Below the pieces are notes generated by a model that was not told the origin of the DNA, ran no database searches, and saw only the letters and a list, made by a program, of their open reading frames with translations. DNA of 64,000 bases from Oscheius dolichura (taxonomy: Eukaryota; Nematoda; Chromadorea; Rhabditida; Rhabditidae): contig OW051495.1 in assembly GCA_932521035.1 (NCBI GenBank), positions 4,402,001 through 4,466,000 of the forward strand, written 5' to 3'. Positions 52,001-62,309 of the stretch are shown in pieces; position 1 is the stretch's first letter; every line of letters begins with the position of its first letter. The position numbers and the translations under genes were made by a program.

Positions 52001-55000
52001 GCCAGCTGACGAACCGGCACCCGCTCCCGTTGCACCACAAGAAATTCCCGAAGAATACCGAGCCATTCTGGGTGACATCGTTGTCCCCGACGGTGTAGAC
52101 GTTGCGTTCTTGGCTGCCCTTCCAGACGACATGCGAGCGGAGGTGCTTCGAGACCACGAGAGACAGCAGAGAGCTCAGCGGGCAGCCGTTGCGCCTGCTC
52201 AACCCGCAGCCGGACAAGATGTTCCGGTGCCCGTCGTGGAGCCTCTCGACCAGGAATTCTTGAATGCTCTTCCACCCGAGCTTCAAGAGGAGATTCTACA
52301 ACAGCACGAACGAGCCGTGAGAGAAGCGGAAGAAGCCATTCGACGAGCCAATGAGCCCGCCCCTCCGGCCCAGCCGGAGATGGACGGAGCTGCTGTGATT
52401 GCTTCTCTTCCATCCAGAGAACGGCAACAGGTTTGTCTTTGTGGTGATGACTTTGTCTTATCCTCCCCTCTTCAGGTGTTAGCCGAGATGGACGAGGCCG
52501 AACTTCAGCGTCTTCCCCAGGCCATGCAAGATGAAGCCCGTCGAGCGCGAGTGCACATGCAGAATGTGTTTGAGCCGGTTGGTCTTATACATAGAGAAGT
52601 TCACACTGTGGCTGGGCTCTTTTAATCGGCTCTCTTTAGATACAGAGGAACGTGATGCGAATCCACAATTTGTACGTGAGACAGGGCCGCGGCCCTCTCC
52701 GCGCAAACGGGACCAACGCGTCGGGAAGTGTCGGCATCTCCGCCGGACGCACGTATACAGCCAACACCCAAGCCATGCAGCTGCTGGACCGCGAGTCGAT
52801 CATCATCCTCTGCGGCCTCTTCCTCGTCGACCATCGCATTAACAGCACCCGCCTCCAGAAGGTAGTCCCCTCCTCCCGTCCTACAGTAGAATATGTTTTT
52901 TAGGTAATTCGACTGATCTGTTCCCACGCTCCCAGCTGCGAATTTGTCATCTGGTGTCTTCAAGGATTCCTCGACAAGGCCTCGGAGGGAAGCAATTTTG
53001 ACGCGGACGACATCGTCTCCACCGGTCCCGGCTGGCTCGACTCGATTGGCGTCCCCGGCCTGGGACTCGGCGAGCGTTGTGCAAAGATTGCCAAGAACGG
53101 CTCTAAAGGTATCCGCCCTCATTTATTCATATCTATCTCTGTCGTTCAGTCTATGTCAACCCGCTGATCTCTCCCTCCATCTGCCGAAACGTCGTGGAGA
53201 CGCTGAACACCCTGGCCCGCTGCTATCCGGGACATTTCCTCCCGACGGTGCTTCGCAACGAGCAGATTGAGTGCAAGAACTGGCCGGAGAGGAGCTCCTT
53301 CTGGCAACTGCTACAGAACCCGTCAGGAAAGGCCCTCGGCAAGGAGCCCGTCGACAGCCGTCCCGCGGCCGAGCAGTTCGCTACGTGCCCCTTCACCCAC
53401 TTCTTCCACTACTTCAACAAGAAGCTCTTCCACGAGACGGGCAACCTCCAGGACAAGCTGTTCCGCGTCATCAACACGGTTGGCCCCTTTTATCCCCTCT
53501 GTACTCAGCAAGTCCTTTTAGATTGCTCAAACCCTGCCGGACAATGTGATTCACCGTCTCGGTCTCCCTTCGGAAGCCGCTCCGGTCGAAGAGGAGGTGA
53601 AGCTGTTGATTGAGGTGTTGTCTCAAGGAATCTGCGGTCCCGACGGATTTGTCGACGGACGATCGACGATAATGGAGATGATGAGGGTGCTCTCGCCGGC
53701 CATCTCGGATATTATCTACGACAGCCTGTGTGAGACGATCTCCTCCATCGGACACAAGCTTCAACCGCAAATCGAGCAGCTGATGGTCGAGATGAACGGG
53801 ATCACAGAGAGTCCGGAAGAAGAGGAGCCCACCACCTCGAGCAGGGTGGTCGACAAGGGACGAGTTACTTCGGCCCGTCTCGCTGGACCGGGTATTGTCG
53901 TCGATGGGGATGTCTTGGGCAAATTGGTTCGTTTTGCCTCCCTCTCACTTTATGTTCCTCTTTTCAGAAGATGTCCTCGTATGCCTGTGCCGAGTTGCGA
54001 CTGCCGGCGATGATGGCCCTGACGGACAAGCACGGAGCACAATACACCCTGCTCAGCTCGCTACAAACTTTGACCAAGCTGCGAGATACGATGAGACAAC
54101 GAAAACAGAAGAGAATCGACGAGGAAAAGGTAGGCATCTATCCCTTATTCCTCTAATTGAATGATTTGTAGAAGAAAGTCGCCGATGCTGCTGCCGCTGT
54201 GGCCGCAGCTGCTGCCCCACCTCAAGCAGAGGCTCCTCCCGCTGTCACCGCCACGGTAGAAGGACAGGACAACAATCCGCGACCAGCTGCTGCTGCTGCT
54301 CCTCTAGCGGAACCAGAAGCCCAGTCGGAGGGGCAGGTGCCTGCCAGTGTCCCCTCGACGTCGGCTGCCTCGGAAAAGACCCAGGATAAACAGGAAGCAG
54401 CCAATCTGGAGCTGATCAACGTCGAGCTGCCCACATCTCGTCTGAGTGAACGTCTCTCTTCTCTTGAAGGTAACCGCCTTCCTCCTTGCCAAGCAATCTC
54501 CTCTTTCTAGAGCTTTGGAAGGCCGTCTCGGCTGCTCTTCTCCGTCTCGGCAAAGCCAGCGATCCGCATGCCGTCCTCGCCCTTCAGCCAGCCGCCGAGG
54601 CCTTCTTCCTGGCCCATGCCGTTCCCAAGTCGGCTGCAACTGACAACGAGCATCCGGATAACCAGAAGATGATCGAGTTTGCTGGTGAGTTCCCTCTTTT
54701 CCAATTATATAAACGAATCTTCTTCAGAAATGCACCGCGAAGTGTTGAATCAAGTCCTTCGTCAGAACAGTCAGGCCCTGTCGCCCGGTGGCCCGTTCGC
54801 CTTCCTCACCCAGTTCCCCAAATTGTTGGACTTTGACGTGAAGAGGAAGTACTTCCGGAAGGAGTTGACCAAGATGGACAATGACAGAGAGTTGGTTGTC
54901 CCCTTTCCCGTTCTCATTATCTCCTTCCAGATACCGCCGTGCCGATATCAATGTGCAGGTGCGTCGTCAGCATCTGTTCTCGGACTCGTTCCGCGAGCTG

Positions 55001-56110
55001 TACCGTCTGCGCCCGGCCGAGTGGAAGAAGCGCTTCTACATTGTGTTCCAAGGAGAGGAGGGCCAGGACGCGGGCGGCCTGCTGAGGGAATGGTTCTCGG
55101 TGATCACGAGGGAGATCTTCAACCCCAACTACGCCCTGTTCATCACGGCCCCCGGCGACATGGTCACCTACATGATCAACAAGGCCTCGTACATCAACCC
55201 GGAGCACCTCGACTATTTCAAGGTTTGACCTTGTCTTCTCTAGTGCCTAATCGAGGGGATTTTCAGTTTGTCGGCAAGCTGATAGCCAAGGCCATCTACG
55301 ACAACAAGCTGCTGGACTGCTACTTCACGAGGGCCTTCTACAAGCACATCCTGAATGTGCCCGTACGCTACCAGGACATCGAGAGCGAGGACCCGGCCTT
55401 CTTCAAGTCGCTCGAGTTCCTCCTCGAGAACCCGATCAACGACCTCGGCCTGGATCTGACATTCAGCCTCGAGGTGGAGGAGTTTGGCGTCCGGTCAATC
55501 AGGGACCTCAAGCCAAACGGGCGCAAGATTGACGTGACCGACGAGAACAAGGTCGAATACGTGAACCTGGTCTGCCAGATGAAGATGACCGGCTCGATCC
55601 AGAAGCAGCTGGACGCCTTCCTATCCGGCTTCTACGAGATTATCCCCAAGTCGCTGATTTCGATGTTCAACGAGCAGGAACTGGAGCTGCTGATCAGCGG
55701 CCTGCCCGACGTGGACATCGACGATCTGGCCAACAACACGGAATACAAGAGCTACACCAAGACGAGTCCCCAGATCCAGTGGTTCTGGAGGGCGCTGCGC
55801 TCCTTTGAGCCGGAAGACAGGGCCAAGTTCCTGCAGTTTGTCACCGGAACCTCAAAGGTACCTCTACAAGGATTTGCCACGTTGGAGGGAATGAATGGTG
55901 TGCAGAAGTTTAGTATCCACATGGACAGCCGAGGAGGAGACCGACTGCCTGCTGCCCATACGTGGTAAGTTGTGCTGTTTATTTCGATGCAATGAGACAT
56001 CTTTCAGCTTCAACCAACTTGATCTGCCGCAATATGAATCGTATGAAAAACTGCGTGACCATCTGCTAACTGCCATCCGTGAATGCACTACAGGGTTTGG
56101 ATTCGCCTAA
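43034..56110 (+). CDS. eel-1: HUWE1/EEL-1 giant HECT E3 ubiquitin ligase
   Basis: This is a very large HECT ubiquitin ligase with about 35-40 short introns and an estimated 3,800-3,900 residues. Recognisable parts in order are the N-terminal armadillo-like DUF908/DUF913 regions ([32 protein letters not shown] near 44690; [20 protein letters not shown] near 44940), and a UBA domain ([20 protein letters not shown], about 47540). A WWE-like segment ([20 protein letters not shown], about 48570) follows. Further along are an acidic tract (50540-50850), [20 protein letters not shown] (about 50895), two ubiquitin-binding motifs ([18 protein letters not shown] and [18 protein letters not shown], 52090-52300) and the HECT domain (about 54900-56110). 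The catalytic Cys in [20 protein letters not shown] has its codon split by the last intron (55963-55964 and 56008). The domain order is complete, so it is probably functional. Confidence 0.96.
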
Positions 56111-56545
56111 ATCCTCTGAAAGAGATATTCTCCCCCGGTTGCCTTATTTCGGCCTTGTTCCTTTTTTAATCTAGTGTTTTTGTAATGTAATGAAATTGGT
56201 CTAGTCATCGTCATTTTATGGCCTCCTCGATCTGTATTCTTCGCTTTTCTATCAGCGGGTCCCCCTTGAGCTATTCACGGATAATGTGACATTATTGATG
56301 CAATTTGAACAGTGTGCAAAAATAACAATAAAATATTCCTGCAGATGTTCTCTTCTCACATAGCCAGGGTAGTGTTAGCCGTGCTCATACTTCAGAAACA
56401 AGACTTTTCAAAACGCACTATTCCCGCCTTTCGGATGATAAGGCTTGTAATTTGCTCTTCCAAAAAATGGTTTCCATCGCTACCGGCTGTCTCGGTCTTA
56501 TTATTTCTTTCACTCCAGAGTTCTCCTTATTTTTTGTTGTTTTAG
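56111..56545. other. Intergenic between HUWE1 and TIM21
   Basis: This AT-rich spacer holds an AATAAA at 56327-56332 that may serve HUWE1. A TTTTTGTTGTTTTAG acceptor ends at 56545, immediately before the next start. Confidence 0.55.
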
Positions 56546-57473
56546 ATGGTCACTGCCTTGATTTTCAAACGTGTAGGAGGTCTCACTGTTGTATCATTTT
56601 CTAGATGTACTGCTTCTAGAGGTTATCATAGGTTTAACACATTTTTAACTGCTAATAATTTGTTTATATAGTTCTTCTATACGACTCTTGTCATCTAAAA
56701 ATACTAAAACACCATCTACATCTGCCGAACCAGTTGAACACAAGGAGTCTACAGAAAGCCAACTTCAACGGTCAATTTTAGAAGAGGTGTTAACTCATGA
56801 ACGAAAAAAGCCAACAACTTTTACGGGAAAGGTATGCATTAATAGACAACTCAATTCAGTATTTAAAATTTCTGTTGATTATAATTTCAGGTAGCAGAAA
56901 AAGCATCAAATACATTTCTATATGCCTCTGTAGCTGCAGCTGTAGGTCTTCTAGGTGCGTTTGCTTATTATCTTGGTAGGGAGTTCTTCGCCGAAGACAG
57001 TCCTCAGAAAATTTTCACAAAGTAGGTCGATTTACATTTCTCAAGGATATCAACAATTGTAGTGCATTGAAATTGGTGCGAAATGATGGAAGGTGTCAAG
57101 ACCTTTTCGGTGAGACAATTGCTGGATTTGGCGAGGAAACATCGAGGGGGCGAAGACGCCACGTTGCCCATCATAAATATGAAAAGGACGGAAGATCAAG
57201 AATCCGAGTAATGTTTCATTTGAAGGTTAGTTAATCACATTTTTATCTATAGTATAATAATTGAACTGAGGTATTGAATAGAGGATCCTCAGCTTTCCAT
57301 ATTGTGTTGTAACCTAATAATATTATTAAAAAACCTCTTTATAGGGCGATAGAGATGAAGGTATCGCTCAAGCTGAAATGGAACAGAGAGATGGCGAGTG
57401 GGAGTGGCGATTTCTTTATGTCGAGACAAAACGCAGGCCAAAAACTACACACGTCCTAATTGACCACCGATAG
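56546..57473 (+). CDS. TIMM21: TIM21, subunit of the mitochondrial TIM23 translocase
   Basis: This inner-membrane protein links the TOM and TIM23 import complexes and respiratory-chain assembly. The start MVTALIFKRVGGLTVVSFSR then RGYHSSSIRLLSSK is a basic, Ser-rich mitochondrial presequence. One membrane helix follows (FLYASVAAAVGLLGAFAYYL), then the intermembrane-space TIM21 domain: KIFTNALKLVRNDGRCQDLF, RGRRRHVAHHKYEKDGRSRI and RVMFHLKGDRDEG, ending LYVETKRRPKTTHVLI. The five exons have introns of about 40-120 nt. The ATG abuts a TTTTAG acceptor. The length, about 200 aa, fits the family. Confidence 0.88.
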
Positions 57474-57648
57474 TAGTGTATGACAAAATGCCAACCGATA
57501 ACCGGTGATTTAAAACACGTTATTATATAGGATTTCGGAACGAATATTAAATTTTCCACAAATTGCTTCCTTTATTTTCTTAAAATGTCTCTTGCAATAT
57601 TACTTTCGTCCGTGTTAATAATCTATACTTCTATTTTTTTATGTTGTC

Positions 57649-58629
57649 ATGGAGGACGACGACGATGATTTCCAACCCGTTAGGGGAAGAGGCCGTTCGC
57701 GTAGAAGAAGCCTCCCTGAAAATGAAAATCAGAGAGCTGATGGAACTCTGGAAGACGTGCAAAATACAATTTGTGAACTTTTAGCTGACAGCGAAATTGC
57801 ACAAATCGCGTAAGTATATTAGTTTTATAATTTTTATATTTATTAGAAACTGGTGTACCACTCGCATTGATCGCTTCCTCAATGGAAATCCAGTAAGCAG
57901 AATTATTTTGCTTGGAAATGGTCATTTCGACGCAACATGGGAACCAGGAGCGCATCAATTAGCTTTTACTACGGTGCTTCAGAGAAAATATGCTACTGAG
58001 ATCCTGTTCCAGGTGAATATTTTACTAATAATTAGAAAAGTTCAAGAAATTTCTTTTGAAAACTTGAAACAATCCTTTATTTATTTTTTGTAAATAAAAT
58101 AAGCTGAGATGTTAGTCTTGGATCAAGTAATATCTAAATTAGCGTGCAAAATTGCAACAAAGTGCAAAATTCGATGCCTTAAAATTTTTTATGACATTGT
58201 GATAAATTTGGTTTTCAGGAACCTTGTTGTAGCTTTGCTGAAACCCAGTGGCTGTCAGAGCAGAATCACCTTCTTGTGCGCAAGGAGATGAATCTTCTGA
58301 TCCCTCCTACTCGCGGATATGAAATCGTCGTCTTCATTCATGGAATACATTCCTTCCTCAATGACTTGATGTGGTCCCGTTGGAGCGACATGGATAAGTC
58401 TATCTTCATATGCAATGATTACGCCGCTGTGGATCTTATTGGTGGACGAAGAGATATCAATGACGAGCACGAAGCACTCAATGTTTTCCGAGCTAATGCT
58501 ACCAGCATGAGACTTCCTCCTTATGGACCACATCCTACTTTCTTCTCTGATACAAGTATCATGTTTGCTCAAGGAGAGCTTCCTGAAATATCTCCTGATA
58601 GACCTTCTTACACAGGGTCTACAGACTAA
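57649..58629 (+). CDS. SRR1-domain protein
   Basis: This belongs to the SRR1 family (SRRD in mammals, SRR1 in plants and Ber1 in yeast), linked to heme, circadian or cytoskeletal phenotypes, with unknown biochemistry. The N-terminus MEDDDDDFQPVRGRGRSRRR is acidic then Arg-rich, as in other family members. The domain shows ILLGNGHFDATWEPGAHQLA, MLVLDQEP followed by FAETQWL, and VVFIHGIHSFLNDLMWSRW. A C-terminal tail with ISPDRPSYTGSTD follows. The four exons are joined by introns of about 40, 80 and 90 nt; the acceptor before MLVLDQ is the least certain. It starts 175 bp after the TIM21 stop on the same strand. Confidence 0.78.
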
Positions 58630-58811
58630 GAATACATTGTTATGTTGCTCTATCATTATTATGTTTTTATCTATTCCGGTAATCTATCTAGCCAAACACT
58701 ACGGTGCCAATAAAGATACTCAAACTATTATATTATATTAATTGCGGTAAGATTCAAAACCTACATTTGAAGAAAAATAGCGTGAGTCGAACATTTTTAC
58801 AGAATGATCTC

Positions 58812-60032
58812 ATGTGCCAGCGAAATATCATCTTTGCGGCTTGCGATAAAGTCTTTACAGGTTTCTTTTTGCTATTTTATAAGCACTGATATTTCAGAAG
58901 ATTTCTATAAGAAACTTTCCAGCTAGAGGTACAAAACCGCTCCCAAGACATCTATGGGACATGAAAGATTTGAAAGAACAAACAAATGGAGAATACACAC
59001 ACAAACCTTTGATAATCGGAAGGTTCGAATGTGTTAGTTGCTAGTAAATTGTGCTAATAGGCTTGGAGGACGCGACCCAGAAACGGGAAGAAAGGTCAAT
59101 CAACATATTGGAGGCGGAGTAAAATTTGACTATTTTATGATAGACTTCCATAGAAGGTTAGAACGCTCATAACTATTTTTTACATTCTGTTAGGGGTCCT
59201 ACCGAACCGAATATGTTTTATGAGGAACGAATCCTGGAAGTACGCCGTGATCCTAATCGATCATCACATATCGCATTAGTGGCCGGGGCCGATGGGAAGC
59301 GATGGATTTTGGCCACAGAAAACATGGTGTAAGTGAAGATAGCGGTTCTTCAATCTGCTAACGATTTAGTGCTGGCCAGATTATTAAAACGACGAGCCAC
59401 ATACCCGACAATCCAATTATTGGCATAGAAGGAAACGCATACCCTATTGGATCCTTAGCCGCTGGTACTTTTGTTAATAGGTAACTCATAAATTTACTGT
59501 CTACATTTATAAATCAGTGTGGAGCGCTATCCAACATCCGATTCTGACGTATTTATTGTGAAAGCGGGTACTGCTGCTACCATAGTCCGTCATCATGGTG
59601 ATTTTACAGTTCTTAGAGTAAGTTAAACATATTTTTTTATAATGTATTCAGCTACCGCATAAACACGAATTTTCTCTCCACAGAAACTGCATGGCTACTG
59701 TAGGGCGCCTTTCGCATGCAGATTTTGAGGGCAAAATTTTTGGATCTGCTCAGATGCATCGAAGGTTCGGCTACAAAATGAGCAGTGGTTTGTTTCACAA
59801 GAAAGATGGATATTTCGGTAGAAAGGTTTGTTTCTTATAAGGTGTTTAGTCAAGATGTAATTTTAAGGTGCGAGCACTTCCTCCAGTCCGGGTGTTGGAC
59901 ACTCCACAGCCGCCCCCGCCACCAACATATTCTTTCTCTTTGACAAAAGATGATGTGAGCGGGCTCCGTGGACATGCTAGAGTACACAACCTTTTACCCT
60001 CTGGATATACAAATCGTGATTATCCACAATAA
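58812..60032 (+). CDS. MRPL2: Mitochondrial ribosomal protein L2
   Basis: This is the mitochondrial uL2 protein, located at the peptidyl-transferase centre. The N-terminus [20 protein letters not shown] is short and basic. The L2 RNA-binding domain shows [56 protein letters not shown] and SLAAGTFVN. The C-domain shows [19 protein letters not shown] and [13 protein letters not shown], with a C-terminal GYTNRDYPQ. About seven introns of 40-60 nt occur. An AATAAA lies 17 nt after the stop. It starts 182 bp after the SRR1-like stop, the third gene of a same-strand row. Confidence 0.88.
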
Positions 60033-60048
60033 GAGAAGATAAAAGTTT

Positions 60049-60054
60049 AATAAA
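60049..60054 (+). terminator. Polyadenylation signal AATAAA (MRPL2)
   Basis: It lies 17 nt after the MRPL2 stop and 19 nt before the convergent FAAH stop, so the two 3' UTRs probably overlap. Confidence 0.55.
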
Positions 60055-60072
60055 TTTATCGTAGTAAAATTG

Positions 60073-62208
60073 TTAGTCGCTATCCTCAATAACATCCTGT
60101 AATTCCTTTAACACCCTCAACGCAATTTCCTCTCTATAAGGCAAAGCGGCGATTTGAACGCTAACAGGAAATCCAACCATATCCTGAAATATGTAGTTTC
60201 ATCAAAACCATTTTCTGAAATTTTATACCTTGCAAACTTTACGAATTAGACGATCGTACGGGTCACGGGAAGGATATTTCTCAAGTCGAATATCATCATC
60301 CATTGTAACATGAGTCGTAGGAACGACTCCAGCTGGATAGTCGAGCACATTAAATAAGGAAGTGTAGCCAGTAGCTGGAGGAATTGAAACAGGAACGTGA
60401 GGTGGGGGTGGATACATAATCTGAAACATGATTATGGGTGCATTGGGCTGGTGTTACCATTGTAGGGCACAGGAGAGCATCTATATTCTTGTCTTGCATC
60501 AGTTTGAGGAATTCTCTTCTGTAACTGTCGATGTCGGCATTGATCTGGCGCATTTCTACAGAAAGAATACTTATTGTCTCGTTGACTCTTTAATAAAGAT
60601 AGTCGTGGTCGAAACGTACCCTGCATGTTGGAGGGCATCGACCCCAAGAGATTTCGAAGCCGAGGCCAAGGAACTAGAGGTTTGAGCCACTTCTGAAACC
60701 GCGGAGGTACGGAGCGCCCTAAGAAGCCGTAGTCGACGTCGGCTGGTACAATATCCTAGAAAGGATGCTGGTGGCAGAGGGAACAGGCTACTTGTGACAT
60801 TTTGTCGGCCAGAAAGTATCCTCCGTCGGCGGACACAGACCCCAGGAGAAGTGGGAAGATCGTGTCGGGTTTCGGAACTTGGAAGGGAACCAGCTTGTGC
60901 CCCCTCTCTTCCAGTAGGCGTACAGCCTCCTCCACGGCTCGCACATAGGCAGGAGCCGGCTCCATATAGCCGTCGTGAGTATACCAGCCGATGGTGAGGG
61001 GGGCGGTGGCCGAGAAGAGGGCCTCGTCCCAATAGGCAGGGGACACGTAGGGGTCCAGCTGGAAGAGAAACGGGTCTGACCAGGTCAGACGGAGCAGTTC
61101 GATACAGACGTCTATGCTCTTGGACATCGGCCCTTCTGTGGCGATGATCTGTAATGTTTAAAGGGGAGATAGAGGGCCGAGGGAATACCTTGCATCTGCC
61201 GGGAACACCTCCCGGGGAATTGGTGTGGGACAGCCTCTGGACGGACGGCTTGAAGCCAGCAAGACCACAGAACGACGCGGGTATTCGAATGGAGCCGCCG
61301 ATGTCCGACCCGATGCCCAGAAGGGATCCACCCGCCGCGATCAGGGCCGCCTCCCCGCCAGAAGAGCCTCCCGGAATACGAGATTCATCTCTGGAATACT
61401 CGTTAGGATGTGTGAGAAAATAGGAACCTCGGGTGAGTAGTCCTTCCGTAGACACCGTTGGTACACCCCCAAGTGAGCAGCGACAACGGATTATTCGTGT
61501 GGACGAAGGGAACCGCCCCTATAATTGACCAAGATGTTGCCGGCTCAAGTAAGATACATGCCTAGGTGTAGGAGGGTCTTCACGACGGCCGAATGGTCGG
61601 CGGCCGGCTTGAACAGGTCCTGCACGTAGCCGAGAGTAGAGTCCATCCCTTTTATCTATCATCCTCCCTTATTCCTCTCCACCTGGCCGACTCACCGCCA
61701 CACACTCCTTCACGCTTACAGGCATCCCGAATAGAGGCGGCTTCTGATAGTTCTCGTCTCGGGCCTTGGCATCCAGTTCGCGAGCTAGAGAGATGGCCTC
61801 CTGGGAAAGATGGAAATTTTAAAAAAGGGCTCTCACCTCGACGAAGAGACAGACACAGTTTGTCCGCTCGGTTACCTCCATGGCCTTCCGTTGATACGCC
61901 CTCAGAGCATCGACACAGTTGACTTTCCCGCTCTGGAGGTGTTCTGAAAATATCTTTGCAAATGAAAGAAAAAAGAGATAACCTTTGAGCTGGTTGAACG
62001 AGAGGGCCAGGATCTCTTGGCTCTTCTCCACGGGAAGCCCTTCAAAGAAGTTGTTGACCTTTTCAAAATTTAGTTTCTGCTCGTCTTTCCGTGCTTGGAT
62101 GGCCGTCTGTAGTCGCCACTTCCGCCGAAGATAAGTCCAGAATTTGAGAAGGAGCCAGAAGGAGACGGCCACCGTCAGGAGACCTTTTTGTTTGCCGGGG
62201 GAGATCAT
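60073..62208 (-). CDS. faah-1: Fatty-acid amide hydrolase (FAAH), amidase signature family
   Basis: This membrane-bound serine hydrolase degrades N-acylethanolamines such as anandamide. An N-terminal membrane helix [20 protein letters not shown] comes first. The Ser-Ser-Lys triad is present: Lys in [20 protein letters not shown], the cis-Ser in [19 protein letters not shown], and the nucleophile in [20 protein letters not shown]. Then come [16 protein letters not shown] and [20 protein letters not shown], with the C-terminus [20 protein letters not shown]. About ten introns occur. The last three exons (60073-60600) are AT-rich and the rest GC-rich. The start is 101 bp from a divergent transporter gene. 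The length, about 570 aa, fits animal FAAH. Confidence 0.94.
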
Positions 62209-62309
62209 GGAACCGGCGGCGGGAAGGGAGCTGACCCCGGGGAGATAGTGTTTGTGTCTGGGACAGTGCTATCGGCCATCGATTGTCCAAAACAAATGCC
62301 CATACCCCG

